From assembly GCA_964416385.1 (NCBI GenBank), contig CAYQDW010000005.1, positions 1-64,000 on the forward strand: a stretch of 64,000 nt of DNA, written 5' to 3'. Below the pieces are notes generated by a model. The model searched no databases and was not told the origin of the DNA. It was given only the letters and a program-made list of their open reading frames with translations. A program made the translations under genes and the position numbers. This document shows, piece after piece, positions 53,020 to 61,453 of the stretch (position 1 is the first letter of the stretch; each line of letters begins with the position of its first letter). The stretch is from JAUHWL01 sp964416385 (GTDB lineage: Bacteria > Bacteroidota > Bacteroidia > Flavobacteriales > Schleiferiaceae).

Positions 53020-54219
53020 ATGCATACGCCTCAAAATTCTAAACCCTTTACCCGTTTATTGTTACTAACGCTTCTCGTTGGATTTATTATTCCATCAATT
53101 GCCATGATGCCATTTCGTTTATCTAACGGTACGGTTAAGCGTGTGGTTATTGATGCCGGACATGGCGGTAGAGATTCTGGCAACCTCGGCACCGGCCGCT
53201 ATAAATCAAAAGAAAAAGACATTTCACTAGAGGTTGCACAGATGGTAGGCAACTATATCAAGCAGAACATACCAGATGTTGAAGTGATTTATACCCGCGA
53301 TAGCGACACCTTTATTGAACTCAGAGAACGGCCAGCCATTGCCAATAGGGCGGATGCCGATTTATTTATTTCTATACACTGCAATGCAGCAACCAGCAGT
53401 GCGGCATACGGCACCGAAACTTTTGTGATGGGCTTAACGCGTGAGCAAGCAAACCTGGATGTTGCCAAGCGCGAAAACTCTGTTATTTTTCTAGAAGAAA
53501 ACTTTGAAGAAAAATATGAAGGCTTTGACCCCAATGACCCTCAAAATGCTATTGTGGCACAAATTTCTTCCAACGCCTATTTAGATCAAAGCGTAAGATT
53601 TGCACAACTCATTCAAGATGAATTTACGGGCCGCGTAAAAAGACATAACCGAGGCGTAAAGCAAAGCGTGCTTTATGTTTTAGATTTTACAGCTATGCCA
53701 AGCGTGTTGATAGAGCTCGGCTTTTTAACCAATAGAAGCGAAGAAGATTTTTTGAATTCTAAAAGTGGTAAGGAGCTTATGGCTAGTGCCATCTATAGGG
53801 CGTTTAAACAGTACAAAAAGGAAGCCGATGAACTAGACCGCATCAATGAAGACACGATGCCCAAATTGAATAACCAAACAGCGGTAGGTACAGATAAAAC
53901 AGAATCAACAAGTACGCAAGAAGAAAAGCAAGCGCCAGCACCAATAACTAAAGCCAACGCCCCGATATATAAAATTCAAATCGCCACAAGCGGTACCAAG
54001 CTCGCCTTGTTGCCAAAGAATTTTAACGGCTTAACAGATGTTGATGTTTATACCTACAATGAATTGTATAAGTACACTTGGGGCGCATTTAATACCGTAG
54101 AAGAAGCCAATAGTGCACTGCCAACTGTAAAAGCTAAAGGCTATAAAGATGCGTTTGTAATCGCTTTTTATAATGGCGAACGGATTAGCTTGGCAAAAGC
54201 CGCTCAAATCCAACAGTAG
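53020..54219 (+). CDS. N-acetylmuramoyl-L-alanine amidase (AmiC type)
   Basis: The 399-residue protein has a signal peptide or anchor (LLLLTLLVGFIIPSIA) and an Amidase_3 zinc domain: His in VVIDAGHGGRDSGN, second His in LFISIHCNAATSS, and catalytic Glu in SVLIELGFLTN. A Lys/Glu/Ala-rich linker leads to a short C-terminal SPOR-like region (PIYKIQIATSGTKLAL). It cuts stem peptides from glycan during cell separation. SPOR would target denuded glycan at the septum. It is directly upstream of mlaD-like and divergent from the lptD-like gene. Confidence 0.92.
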   Translation: MHTPQNSKPFTRLLLLTLLVGFIIPSIAMMPFRLSNGTVKRVVIDAGHGGRDSGNLGTGRYKSKEKDISLEVAQMVGNYIKQNIPDVEVIYTRDSDTFIELRERPAIANRADADLFISIHCNAATSSAAYGTETFVMGLTREQANLDVAKRENSVIFLEENFEEKYEGFDPNDPQNAIVAQISSNAYLDQSVRFAQLIQDEFTGRVKRHNRGVKQSVLYVLDFTAMPSVLIELGFLTNRSEEDFLNSKSGKELMASAIYRAFKQYKKEADELDRINEDTMPKLNNQTAVGTDKTESTSTQEEKQAPAPITKANAPIYKIQIATSGTKLALLPKNFNGLTDVDVYTYNELYKYTWGAFNTVEEANSALPTVKAKGYKDAFVIAFYNGERISLAKAAQIQQ

Positions 54220-54222
54220 GTT

Positions 54223-54230
54223 TATTTTTG
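54223..54230 (+). promoter_or_regulatory. Putative -7 box TATTTTTG for the mlaD-like gene
   Basis: It is an exact TAnnTTTG on the plus strand, 20 bp before ATG 54251. No -33 TTG at the usual distance, so read-through from the amidase gene is equally possible. Confidence 0.4.
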
Positions 54231-54250
54231 TTGGATAACAAAACTTGATT

Positions 54251-55300
54251 ATGGCTTTGAAGATTTCACGTGAGTTTAAAGTTGGCTTTTACATTGTATT
54301 AGCCCTTGGCATTTTATATTGGGGGATTAACTTTCTAAAAGGCACAGATGTATTTGAATCTGGAAGAGTCTTTTATGCCGTTTATGATAATACCGAGGGG
54401 CTTACCAAAGCGAAAGCAGTGCAGATTAATGGTTTTCAGGTAGGCCTTATAGATGATATCTACTTTCATCCTAACAAAACTGGGAAGCTTGTTGTTAAAA
54501 TGCTCATTCAAGAAGAGTATCCTATTGCAAAAAATAGCGTAGCACGCATTCACAGTAGCGGCTTATTGGGTGAAAAGACCATTGCCCTACTGTTGGGTAA
54601 TGATGCCGAACTCGCCCAAAACGGAGATACCTTACGCAGTGCCATAGAAGGTACCTTAACAGATGAAGTTAACAAGCAAGTAGCCCCGATAAAAGCAAAA
54701 GCTGAAAAACTTTTGGGTTCTTTAGATACTGCAGTAACCCTTATTACGGGCTTTTTAAATGAGGATACGCGCAATAACTTCGTGCGTAGCTTTGACAACC
54801 TCCGCAAAACATTCGAAAATCTAGAACAGTCGTCTGATTTATTAGAACGCTATCTGGCTGAAAATAAAGGCAGTTTTGACAAGCTAGCAACTAACCTAGA
54901 ATCTATCACCACCAACTTATCTGCAAATAACTCAAACATTACACATGTTTTAAATAACCTTAATGAGATAACTGATAGCTTACGCAAGGCGGATATACAA
55001 GCAACTTTTACAAAAGTAACCTCTGTTGCAGACCAGCTTAACACCACCTTAACCCGAATAAATTCTGGTGAAGGAAGTTTAGGAGAATTAATTAATGACG
55101 ATAGGCTTTACGAAAACTTAAACGATGCAGCCGCAGATTTAGACCGCCTTTTGCTTGACATAAAGTACAACCCTAACAAGTATTTTAACGTGAGTTTATT
55201 TGGCAGCAAACGGTTTTATTCTGAAGAAGAAATTAAAGCCATTGAGAAAGAAATAAAAGAACGTGAACGCGAAGAAAAAGACAAAAAACCTACTAAATAA
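54251..55300 (+). CDS. mlaD: MlaD/MCE-domain phospholipid transport protein
   Basis: The protein is 349 residues from ATG 54251; a TTG two codons earlier is less likely. It has an N-terminal membrane anchor (FKVGFYIVLALGILYWGINF). The MCE domain (about 37-120) has VFYAVYDNTEGLTKAKAVQI and VARIHSSGLLGEKTIALLLG. A long helical C-terminal region (about 145-300, heptad-like FDNLRKTFENLEQSSDLLER) fits the tunnel-forming helices of MlaD-like proteins. It carries lipid between the two membranes. No permease or ATPase partner (MlaE/F) is in the window. Confidence 0.9.
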   Translation: MALKISREFKVGFYIVLALGILYWGINFLKGTDVFESGRVFYAVYDNTEGLTKAKAVQINGFQVGLIDDIYFHPNKTGKLVVKMLIQEEYPIAKNSVARIHSSGLLGEKTIALLLGNDAELAQNGDTLRSAIEGTLTDEVNKQVAPIKAKAEKLLGSLDTAVTLITGFLNEDTRNNFVRSFDNLRKTFENLEQSSDLLERYLAENKGSFDKLATNLESITTNLSANNSNITHVLNNLNEITDSLRKADIQATFTKVTSVADQLNTTLTRINSGEGSLGELINDDRLYENLNDAAADLDRLLLDIKYNPNKYFNVSLFGSKRFYSEEEIKAIEKEIKEREREEKDKKPTK

Positions 55301-55370
55301 TTATTAGAAACCATACACATTGCTCTGGTATGCCATTTTCTAGTAGCCCACCAAAAATCAAAAAGAAAAC

Positions 55371-56675
55371 ATGCAATACATACAAAGCCTCGTATTTATC
55401 ATCTGCTTGGCAATAGCCATTTGGTACTTTTCTAAGCAGGTTAGAAAAATTCAGCGCAACATAAATTTAGGTCGTGATAAAGATCTGTCAGACCGTAAAT
55501 CAGAGCGATTTAAAACCATGCTGCGCGTGGCTTTTGGGCAAAGTAAAATGCAAGCCAGACCCATTGCTGGCTTCTTTCACTTTATTGTTTATGCTGGTTT
55601 TATTCTCATCAATATAGAAGTTGTTGAGATTTTAATTGATGGCATTTTTGGAACACATCGCATCCTTGCTGCGCCTTTAGGAGGTGTTTACAATGCCGCG
55701 TTAAGTTTTTTTGAAATACTGGCGGTTTTAGTCATCGTGGCTTGCGTTGTGTTTTTATGGCGAAGAAATGTTGCTAAACTTGATCGGTTTCACAAACCAG
55801 AAATGAAAGGCTGGCCCTTTAAAGACGCCAATACCATTTTATACATTGAAATCGCCCTGATGTCGGCCTTATTAATAATGAATGCTGCTGAGGCCAATTT
55901 CACCAATCCTGTGGCCGGCCCATTTGTGATTAGCCAATTTATTGCACCACTTTTTTCTGGCCTAGAACAACCTGCCTTACATTTTATAGAACGCTTTTTT
56001 TGGTGGTTGCATATTTTAGGTATTCTGGCTTTTCTCAACTATCTACCATTTTCTAAGCACTTCCATATTCTTCTTGCTTTTCCAAATACATGGTATAGCA
56101 ACCTAAATGCAAAAGGCAAATTTGCCAACATGGAGAGCGTAACCAATGAGGTTAAAATGATGCTAGACCCCAGTGCCGACCCCTACGCTGCACCTCCAGA
56201 AGCGCAAGCCGCACCTGAACGCTTTGGCGCAAAAGATGTGATGGATTTGAATTGGGTAAATCTTATGAATGCCTATACCTGTACAGAATGCGGCAGGTGT
56301 ACCTCAGAATGTCCTGCCAACCAGACCGGGAAATTGCTTTCGCCAAGAAAAATCATGATGGATACCCGCGACCGACTTGAAGAAGTTGGTGCAAACATAG
56401 ATGCCAATGGCACCTTTAATGATGACGGCAAATCGCTTTTAGATCACTACATCACACGCGAAGAACTCTGGGCATGTACCAGCTGCAATGCCTGCGTACA
56501 GGCTTGCCCCGTAAATATTGACCCACTAAGCATTATCATGCAAATGCGTCAGTATTTGGTGATGGAGGAAAGTGCTGCAAGTCAAGAATTGAACATAATG
56601 ATGACTAACATCGAAAATAATGGCGCGCCTTGGCAATTTAGCCAAATGGATCGTGCAAACTGGATTAATGAATAA
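55371..56675 (+). CDS. Membrane Fe-S protein with HdrC/GlpC-like 4Fe-4S domain
   Basis: The 434-residue protein has about five hydrophobic helices (about 1-270), then a dicluster ferredoxin domain with CTECGRCTSECP (about 303-314) and CTSCNACVQACPV (about 370-382). The architecture is that of membrane heterodisulfide-reductase-like electron-transfer subunits (HdrE/D-type, but without the CCG domain). That CCG partner is encoded separately at 61454-62245, where it would pass electrons to an unknown acceptor. The genes are normally neighbours; here about 4.8 kb lies between them. It follows mlaD by 70 bp on the same strand. Confidence 0.85.
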   Translation: MQYIQSLVFIICLAIAIWYFSKQVRKIQRNINLGRDKDLSDRKSERFKTMLRVAFGQSKMQARPIAGFFHFIVYAGFILINIEVVEILIDGIFGTHRILAAPLGGVYNAALSFFEILAVLVIVACVVFLWRRNVAKLDRFHKPEMKGWPFKDANTILYIEIALMSALLIMNAAEANFTNPVAGPFVISQFIAPLFSGLEQPALHFIERFFWWLHILGILAFLNYLPFSKHFHILLAFPNTWYSNLNAKGKFANMESVTNEVKMMLDPSADPYAAPPEAQAAPERFGAKDVMDLNWVNLMNAYTCTECGRCTSECPANQTGKLLSPRKIMMDTRDRLEEVGANIDANGTFNDDGKSLLDHYITREELWACTSCNACVQACPVNIDPLSIIMQMRQYLVMEESAASQELNIMMTNIENNGAPWQFSQMDRANWINE

Positions 56676-56693
56676 CCTAACTAATTGGTAGAA

Positions 56694-57137
56694 ATGGCGA
56701 ATAATGCAAACGAAATTATCAATCAACATTTGCGTGAAGCTGCGGTAGATGGAAAGAAAATCAGCCCTGTTCTACCAAAGCATATTAAGAACTTTTTGAT
56801 AGATATTGATGGTACCATTTGCGATGACATTCCAAATGAAGAACCAGAACGCATGGCTACTTGTGACGCCTATCCGGACGCCTTAAAAACCCTTAACGAT
56901 TGGTATGCAGAAGGTCATATCATTACCTTTTTTACAAGCCGTGTTGAAGAACATCGAGAGATTACGGAGCGTTGGCTTGATGAAAAAGGGTTTAATTATC
57001 ACGGCTTGCTCATGGGCAAACCTAGAGGCGGCAATTACCATTGGATTGATAATCACTTGGTTCGCGCAACGCGCTATAAAGGTAAATTCACAGATTTGAT
57101 TGATAAAAAAGTTACTATTCAAGTCTTTAAAGAATGA
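56694..57137 (+). CDS. Small HAD-superfamily phosphatase
   Basis: The protein is 147 residues from ATG 56694; a TTG at 56685 would add three. HAD motif I is FLIDIDGTICDD (DxDGT) near residue 35, motif II is FFTSRVEEHREITERW. The protein is of minimal size without a clear cap domain, similar to phosphoheptose/nucleotidase-like HAD proteins. The substrate is unknown. It begins 18 bp after the Fe-S gene and overlaps the following lipoprotein gene by 4 bp. Confidence 0.82.
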   Translation: MANNANEIINQHLREAAVDGKKISPVLPKHIKNFLIDIDGTICDDIPNEEPERMATCDAYPDALKTLNDWYAEGHIITFFTSRVEEHREITERWLDEKGFNYHGLLMGKPRGGNYHWIDNHLVRATRYKGKFTDLIDKKVTIQVFKE

Positions 57138-57718
57138 CCTTGGCACGCATCTATTTTGCAATCATTTTTGTTGTTTTAAGCACTTCAGCCTGCAAAAAAG
57201 AAGACACAGTCTTCATCCCATTGCACGCACAAAGTACGAAGTGGATTCAAAAAGATTTTCCGTGGGCATTCGTCAATCAATCGTCAGACACTCTGCAAAT
57301 TTCATCAGCACAAACCACCCGCTATCGGCTATCTGATTTGGTTGATCTTTCCACAACAGAAGGCTTTATTGATTATGAAATTGTTGAGCAGCGTTTTTCC
57401 ATAGACGCACAAACATCGTTTGCACTAAAACTACGGGCAAACTTGCAAGACTCTACCTATTTGAGAGAAGATCTCGCATCTGTTCATTTATCGTGGAATG
57501 CTTTACAAGCATCAACTTATGGTTATGCTTGGCCCAAAAATTACTTTGAGCCACCTGCATTGTTTTTCAAAACATTTACAATTAACGGTACAACCTATAA
57601 CAACGTTTATGTGAGCGAAACTATTGATGGCGGCAATAGACTCACATTGTACTATAACATCAGCACTGGCCTAATTGGCTTTGAAAGAAGTGGCGAAATT
57701 TATAACCGTGTAGAATAA
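57134..57718 (+). CDS. Hypothetical lipoprotein
   Basis: The 194-residue protein has a lipobox STSAC (Cys20). The mature part is beta-rich (FAVNQSSDTLQIS-like strands, TLYYNISTGLIGFERSGEIY at the C-terminus). I do not recognise the family. It is the last gene on the plus strand before the minus-strand T9SS and sulfotransferase genes, and overlaps the HAD phosphatase gene by 4 bp. Confidence 0.65.
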   Translation: MTLARIYFAIIFVVLSTSACKKEDTVFIPLHAQSTKWIQKDFPWAFVNQSSDTLQISSAQTTRYRLSDLVDLSTTEGFIDYEIVEQRFSIDAQTSFALKLRANLQDSTYLREDLASVHLSWNALQASTYGYAWPKNYFEPPALFFKTFTINGTTYNNVYVSETIDGGNRLTLYYNISTGLIGFERSGEIYNRVE

Positions 57719-57749
57719 AAAAAGGAGGCCATTTTCATAGCCTCCCTTT
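57717..57749 (-). terminator. Intrinsic terminator of the T9SS cargo gene
   Basis: On the minus strand AAAGGGAGGC and GCCTCCTTT form a stem with a single bulge, followed by a run of seven T (57723-57717). It lies 24 bp behind the stop at 57773. Confidence 0.65.
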
Positions 57750-57772
57750 AGATTTATTGTAAAAAGCAATGG

Positions 57773-58591
57773 TTATTGAATAACAACTTTCTTGTTGTAA
57801 ACATTGCCATTAAGTTCCATTGAAAGAATGTATGTGCCTGCTGGCAGATGGCTCACATCAAACTCCTGCTTGCTTGTATTCAAAGCAAAAGATTCAATTG
57901 CGCGTCCACTTACATCCATCAAGTTTATTGTTCCTGTGATAAAGTCAACTTTTACATCTGCATAAAGCGTGCGCTCACTTACCCAAATGCTATTGGCAAC
58001 CTTTTCAAACTCATCCAAGTTAAAGGCAGAGCCTTCACCAGCTTGAATAGCGCCATTAGCCGCAGTATTGTAGGCCATATCTTTAATGGTTACAGATTGC
58101 GCATTTGCAGTCATGTCCATACGAATCCAGCCGTAATGTGTGTTACCGCTTACATTTAGTTTAACACCCAAGTAGCCATCGGTTACGCCACCATTCCAAA
58201 ATGATGAATAGGGATTGGCACCAGCAACAGCAATAGTGAATGTACCAAATGAATCGGCCCCTAAAAACTGCTGTGTATTAACTTGATCTCCTGCATTTAG
58301 CACGAATGGATAAGGATAGCCCGAAGGTGAAGAACCCGCCATGGCATGTCCTTGACTGTTTATTGGACCACCAAGTACTAGGTCAGCTTGATATGCTGGT
58401 ATGTTGTACTGTACCATAGCAATGTCAAATGTTCCATCAGCGTTGATGTCAACACTATCTACGCCATTTTGGTTAATTGTTTTGTTTACTAGGGTGTAAA
58501 CAATTTGGGCGTTTGCAGAAGCGCCAGTTGCAACTAATGCTACTGCAGCCGCAGAATACTTTGAAAGTTTCTTTTGTAGTTCTTTGTTCAT
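57773..58591 (-). CDS. Secreted protein with type IX secretion (type A) C-terminal sorting domain
   Basis: The 272-residue protein has a signal peptide (AAAVALVATGASANA). The body is beta-rich with a calcium-type DINADGTFDIAMVQ motif and repeated Gly-Ser segments. The C-terminal roughly 80 residues carry the sorting-domain pattern (LMDVSGRAIESFAL, LPAGTYILSMELNG, final KKVVIQ), which directs export by T9SS and attachment to A-LPS. No enzyme domain is recognised, so it may be an adhesin or structural surface protein. It stands as one gene with its own terminator. Confidence 0.85.
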   Translation of the reverse strand: MNKELQKKLSKYSAAAVALVATGASANAQIVYTLVNKTINQNGVDSVDINADGTFDIAMVQYNIPAYQADLVLGGPINSQGHAMAGSSPSGYPYPFVLNAGDQVNTQQFLGADSFGTFTIAVAGANPYSSFWNGGVTDGYLGVKLNVSGNTHYGWIRMDMTANAQSVTIKDMAYNTAANGAIQAGEGSAFNLDEFEKVANSIWVSERTLYADVKVDFITGTINLMDVSGRAIESFALNTSKQEFDVSHLPAGTYILSMELNGNVYNKKVVIQ

Positions 58592-58621
58592 ATAGCGTTT
58601 ATTTGGGATAAAAGTAGAAAA

Positions 58622-61153
58622 TTATGTGGATTGATTTCTATACAGTTTATTATCTACCGCGGTAACCATCTTATCTACAGGTAAATCACGGTCTAAAAAT
58701 TCTGCCACTTTCGCGGCTATTTCCTTTGTATGACTGTGTGCATCTGCGTAACTTATTTCAAGAAAATCTACCTCTGGCTGATCATCAATCCATTTTCTGA
58801 TGCGTTCTAGCTGATTGTAATACGTCTGCGCCAATTTAAATGGATAATTCATGATGGCCTGCTCTCTGGTTTTGCCAAGCATAATTTGCTGTGAAATAAG
58901 CACCTCACTTATTTCGCGATTCATAAATATAATTTTATACCTGTGCTTAGCCGGCAAATAAGGCAATAGTTGGGCAATCACCTTTACGGCCTTGCCTTCA
59001 GCTTGAGGCATCCAAGTAGCATCATTGGCTAAATTCATAACCGGCTGAAATTCAAAATAACCGTGTGGATTATTATCGTCTGCCGTGCGTTTTTCATCCA
59101 CCAATAAATTTAAACCAGCATTTTTAAGCATCCGCATCATCATGCTTGTACCTGATCTTGGCAAACCAGAAACTATGACTATTTCTTTTGCGGGGTCTGG
59201 TAAAAAAGCCTCATGATGTTTGGCTTGTTCTGGATTATTAAGGTGCTCTTTATACACTTTAATGAGCCATTTGCGTGTTTCAGCATCTTTTGGTGCCATG
59301 GTTGTGGTAAGCTCCCAAGCCTCAGCAGCATTTTGATACATCCCCATTCTGTAAAGTGCCTCGCCAATAAATTGATGTGCTTTTGGGAAGTAATAGTGTA
59401 TCTCTATCACTTTAAAGAATTGTTCTAAAGCAGGCTCGTAGGCACCTAATTTTAGCATAGAAACACCAAGCTGGTGATTGAGAAACGCATCATCAGGATC
59501 TAAGCGCAAGCCTTCTTCTAAAACACTTTTGGCCTCTTCATGATGCCCTGCCCCATTATACGCTTTACCAATTTGCAGATAAAGCTCTGGGGTAGGATTG
59601 TGATCCATCAAAGCATTAAATAGCGTTGTTGCATTGCGCGTTTGGCCCTTTTGCCAAGCAATCATAGCCTCACTAAATGCGAGGTTAGAGCTCTTGGGAT
59701 ATTTCTCTTTACAGGTTTTGAGTAAACTTTCTGCTTTAGAGAGTTCGCCAAGCTCAGCGTACAGCGACAATAATAGAAGCTCTGAATACTTATGCGGAAA
59801 TTCAGCAACAACATCTTCAAGCACCGGTATGGCTTTGCGCTTAAAACCAGCGTGAATATAGGTGCGCGCCAAGTTCATCTGTGTTTCTCTGCGCGTAACC
59901 TTAATGCGCATTTCTAAACTTTCCTCCTTTTTATCTACGTAGCCCAAATCAATAAGCTGCTGCATGGCGCGTTGCTCGGCTTCAGGATCACTTTTTGCAG
60001 ATTGCTTGATCATGCCGTGATTGCCCTCCACGGCTTCCCAACTATCAATGTATTCTGGGATTTTAAAATCTGTAAACGCACCAGAAAGCACATTACCCGC
60101 CATATCTTTTGCAACTGGCAAGCCCATAATGTGCAATAGCGTGGGTGTAACGTCTAAAACGGTAGAGCCAAAGATCTTTTCCCCTTTCTTAATTCCGGGG
60201 CCTTTTATAGCTAAAATGCCATAAGGTCTGTGCTCAATGGCCGGTGTTGCTGGGCCAAGTGGCACCTTAACCATGCGGCTATGGTCGCTTTTAAAGCCGT
60301 GATCACTAACCAAAACCACATAGGTGTCTTCATCCACCAAAGCCAATGTGTGCTCTAGCATCATATCATGAAAGCGATACATGCTATCCACCAAAAGCTT
60401 ATAATTCTCGAAATCCACATCGCTGATACCAGCCAATTGCGGTGCGCGATATTTCATTGCCAAATGACAAATGTGATCAATGGCATCATGGTATACTGCC
60501 ATAAAATCCCACTCTGTTTGCTCCATGAGGTATGTTGTGGCATTGTGTACAGATGCCGCATGGGCGAGAATTTTTATGGTTGCAAAGAGTGTTTTGTCTT
60601 CCTCAACATTTAAGTTCTTGAGGTTTGGTATAAACGGTGCAAGGTGCGCTTCTGTTAATTCACCAGGATGAACGCGCAACTCTGCAAGAATATCTTTGAG
60701 TGTATCATCGTTAACAGTTCCTTCTAACAGCGGCCACGGTTCATTATACTTGGTTTTGGCATGCTGATAAAAATTAGAAACCATCACCCCATTAATGTTA
60801 TCCACAGGGTTACTTGGCCACCAAGACACAACGTTACTCTTGTACCCTTCTTGATTAAGGATGTTCCAAATCGCTTTTACCTTTCTAGAATGAGATGAAA
60901 TTGGGCGTATGCCACTGCCATCTGGCAACAACTCTGTAAAACCTAATACACCGTGATCATAGGCCTGCTTGCCCGTGGCAATACTGGTCCATAACATAGG
61001 AGAGTAAGGCGGATCTAATGTAGAAATGTTACCATAAGCAGCCTCGTCTAAAAAAGATTTTAAGGTAGGCATTAGCCCTTTTTCCATCAACGGATTGATG
61101 ATTTGCCAATCCGCTGCATCCCAACCAATAACTAAAACTTTTTTCTTTTTCAT
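58622..61153 (-). CDS. Fusion of type I phosphodiesterase, TPR repeats and sulfotransferase
   Basis: The 843-residue protein has three parts. About 1-380 is an alkaline-phosphatase-superfamily phosphodiesterase/nucleotide pyrophosphatase domain: metal-binding VIGWDAADW at the N-terminus, the PYSPMLWTSIATGK segment, VLVSDHGFKSDHSRM and HRPYGILAIKG. About 430-650 holds several tetratricopeptide repeats (pattern ALEQFFKVIEIHYYFPKAHQ and similar). About 657-843 is a PAPS-type sulfotransferase with 5'-phosphosulfate loop GLPRSGTSMMMRML (about 664). There is no signal peptide. The combination could cleave a phosphodiester and sulfate a substrate held by the TPRs, but the acceptor is unknown. The start overlaps a 48-codon ORF by 4 bp. 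Confidence 0.85.
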   Translation of the reverse strand: MKKKKVLVIGWDAADWQIINPLMEKGLMPTLKSFLDEAAYGNISTLDPPYSPMLWTSIATGKQAYDHGVLGFTELLPDGSGIRPISSHSRKVKAIWNILNQEGYKSNVVSWWPSNPVDNINGVMVSNFYQHAKTKYNEPWPLLEGTVNDDTLKDILAELRVHPGELTEAHLAPFIPNLKNLNVEEDKTLFATIKILAHAASVHNATTYLMEQTEWDFMAVYHDAIDHICHLAMKYRAPQLAGISDVDFENYKLLVDSMYRFHDMMLEHTLALVDEDTYVVLVSDHGFKSDHSRMVKVPLGPATPAIEHRPYGILAIKGPGIKKGEKIFGSTVLDVTPTLLHIMGLPVAKDMAGNVLSGAFTDFKIPEYIDSWEAVEGNHGMIKQSAKSDPEAEQRAMQQLIDLGYVDKKEESLEMRIKVTRRETQMNLARTYIHAGFKRKAIPVLEDVVAEFPHKYSELLLLSLYAELGELSKAESLLKTCKEKYPKSSNLAFSEAMIAWQKGQTRNATTLFNALMDHNPTPELYLQIGKAYNGAGHHEEAKSVLEEGLRLDPDDAFLNHQLGVSMLKLGAYEPALEQFFKVIEIHYYFPKAHQFIGEALYRMGMYQNAAEAWELTTTMAPKDAETRKWLIKVYKEHLNNPEQAKHHEAFLPDPAKEIVIVSGLPRSGTSMMMRMLKNAGLNLLVDEKRTADDNNPHGYFEFQPVMNLANDATWMPQAEGKAVKVIAQLLPYLPAKHRYKIIFMNREISEVLISQQIMLGKTREQAIMNYPFKLAQTYYNQLERIRKWIDDQPEVDFLEISYADAHSHTKEIAAKVAEFLDRDLPVDKMVTAVDNKLYRNQST

Positions 61154-61296
61154 TTTTCAGGATTAGGTTGATCTGCTTTGGCTTGTTCTGCTTCTTGCCG
61201 TGCTTTGCGCCAAGCAAGTAACCCTCTATAACCTATAGCTAGTAGCCCTAATGAACCCTGCGGCGGCACTTTAGCCACAATCTTTTTCTCTGTCAT
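61150..61296 (-). CDS. Small ORF coupled to the fusion enzyme
   Basis: The 48-residue frame begins at ATG 61296 and ends in TGA overlapping the ATG of the fusion gene (ATGA). The peptide has a Lys-rich start, a hydrophobic centre (GSLGLLAIGYRGLLAW) and a charged amphipathic end (RKARQEAEQAKAD). It may be a short membrane or amphipathic peptide that anchors or regulates the fusion enzyme. The ATG overlap suggests translational coupling. A TAGTTTCG box lies upstream on the minus strand. No homologue is known to me, so it could be a leader peptide or chance. Confidence 0.5.
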   Translation of the reverse strand: MTEKKIVAKVPPQGSLGLLAIGYRGLLAWRKARQEAEQAKADQPNPEK

Positions 61297-61394
61297 AAAT
61301 ACCAATAATTGTAGATGGCCGAAACTATTAAATATTAGATAGCCAAAGCATCTAAATCATTGCGAATTACGTACATGGTTTTATTTCTATAACG

Positions 61395-61402
61395 TACTTT
61401 TG
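61395..61402 (+). promoter_or_regulatory. Putative -7 box TACTTTTG for the CCG-domain gene
   Basis: It is an exact TAnnTTTG on the plus strand, 51 bp before ATG 61454. It would allow this gene to be transcribed apart from the distant Fe-S partner. Confidence 0.45.
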
Positions 61403-61453
61403 AAACTCACAAAAGGGCATTCCAATTTATGTATGCCTTAAAAATGCAGTTTC

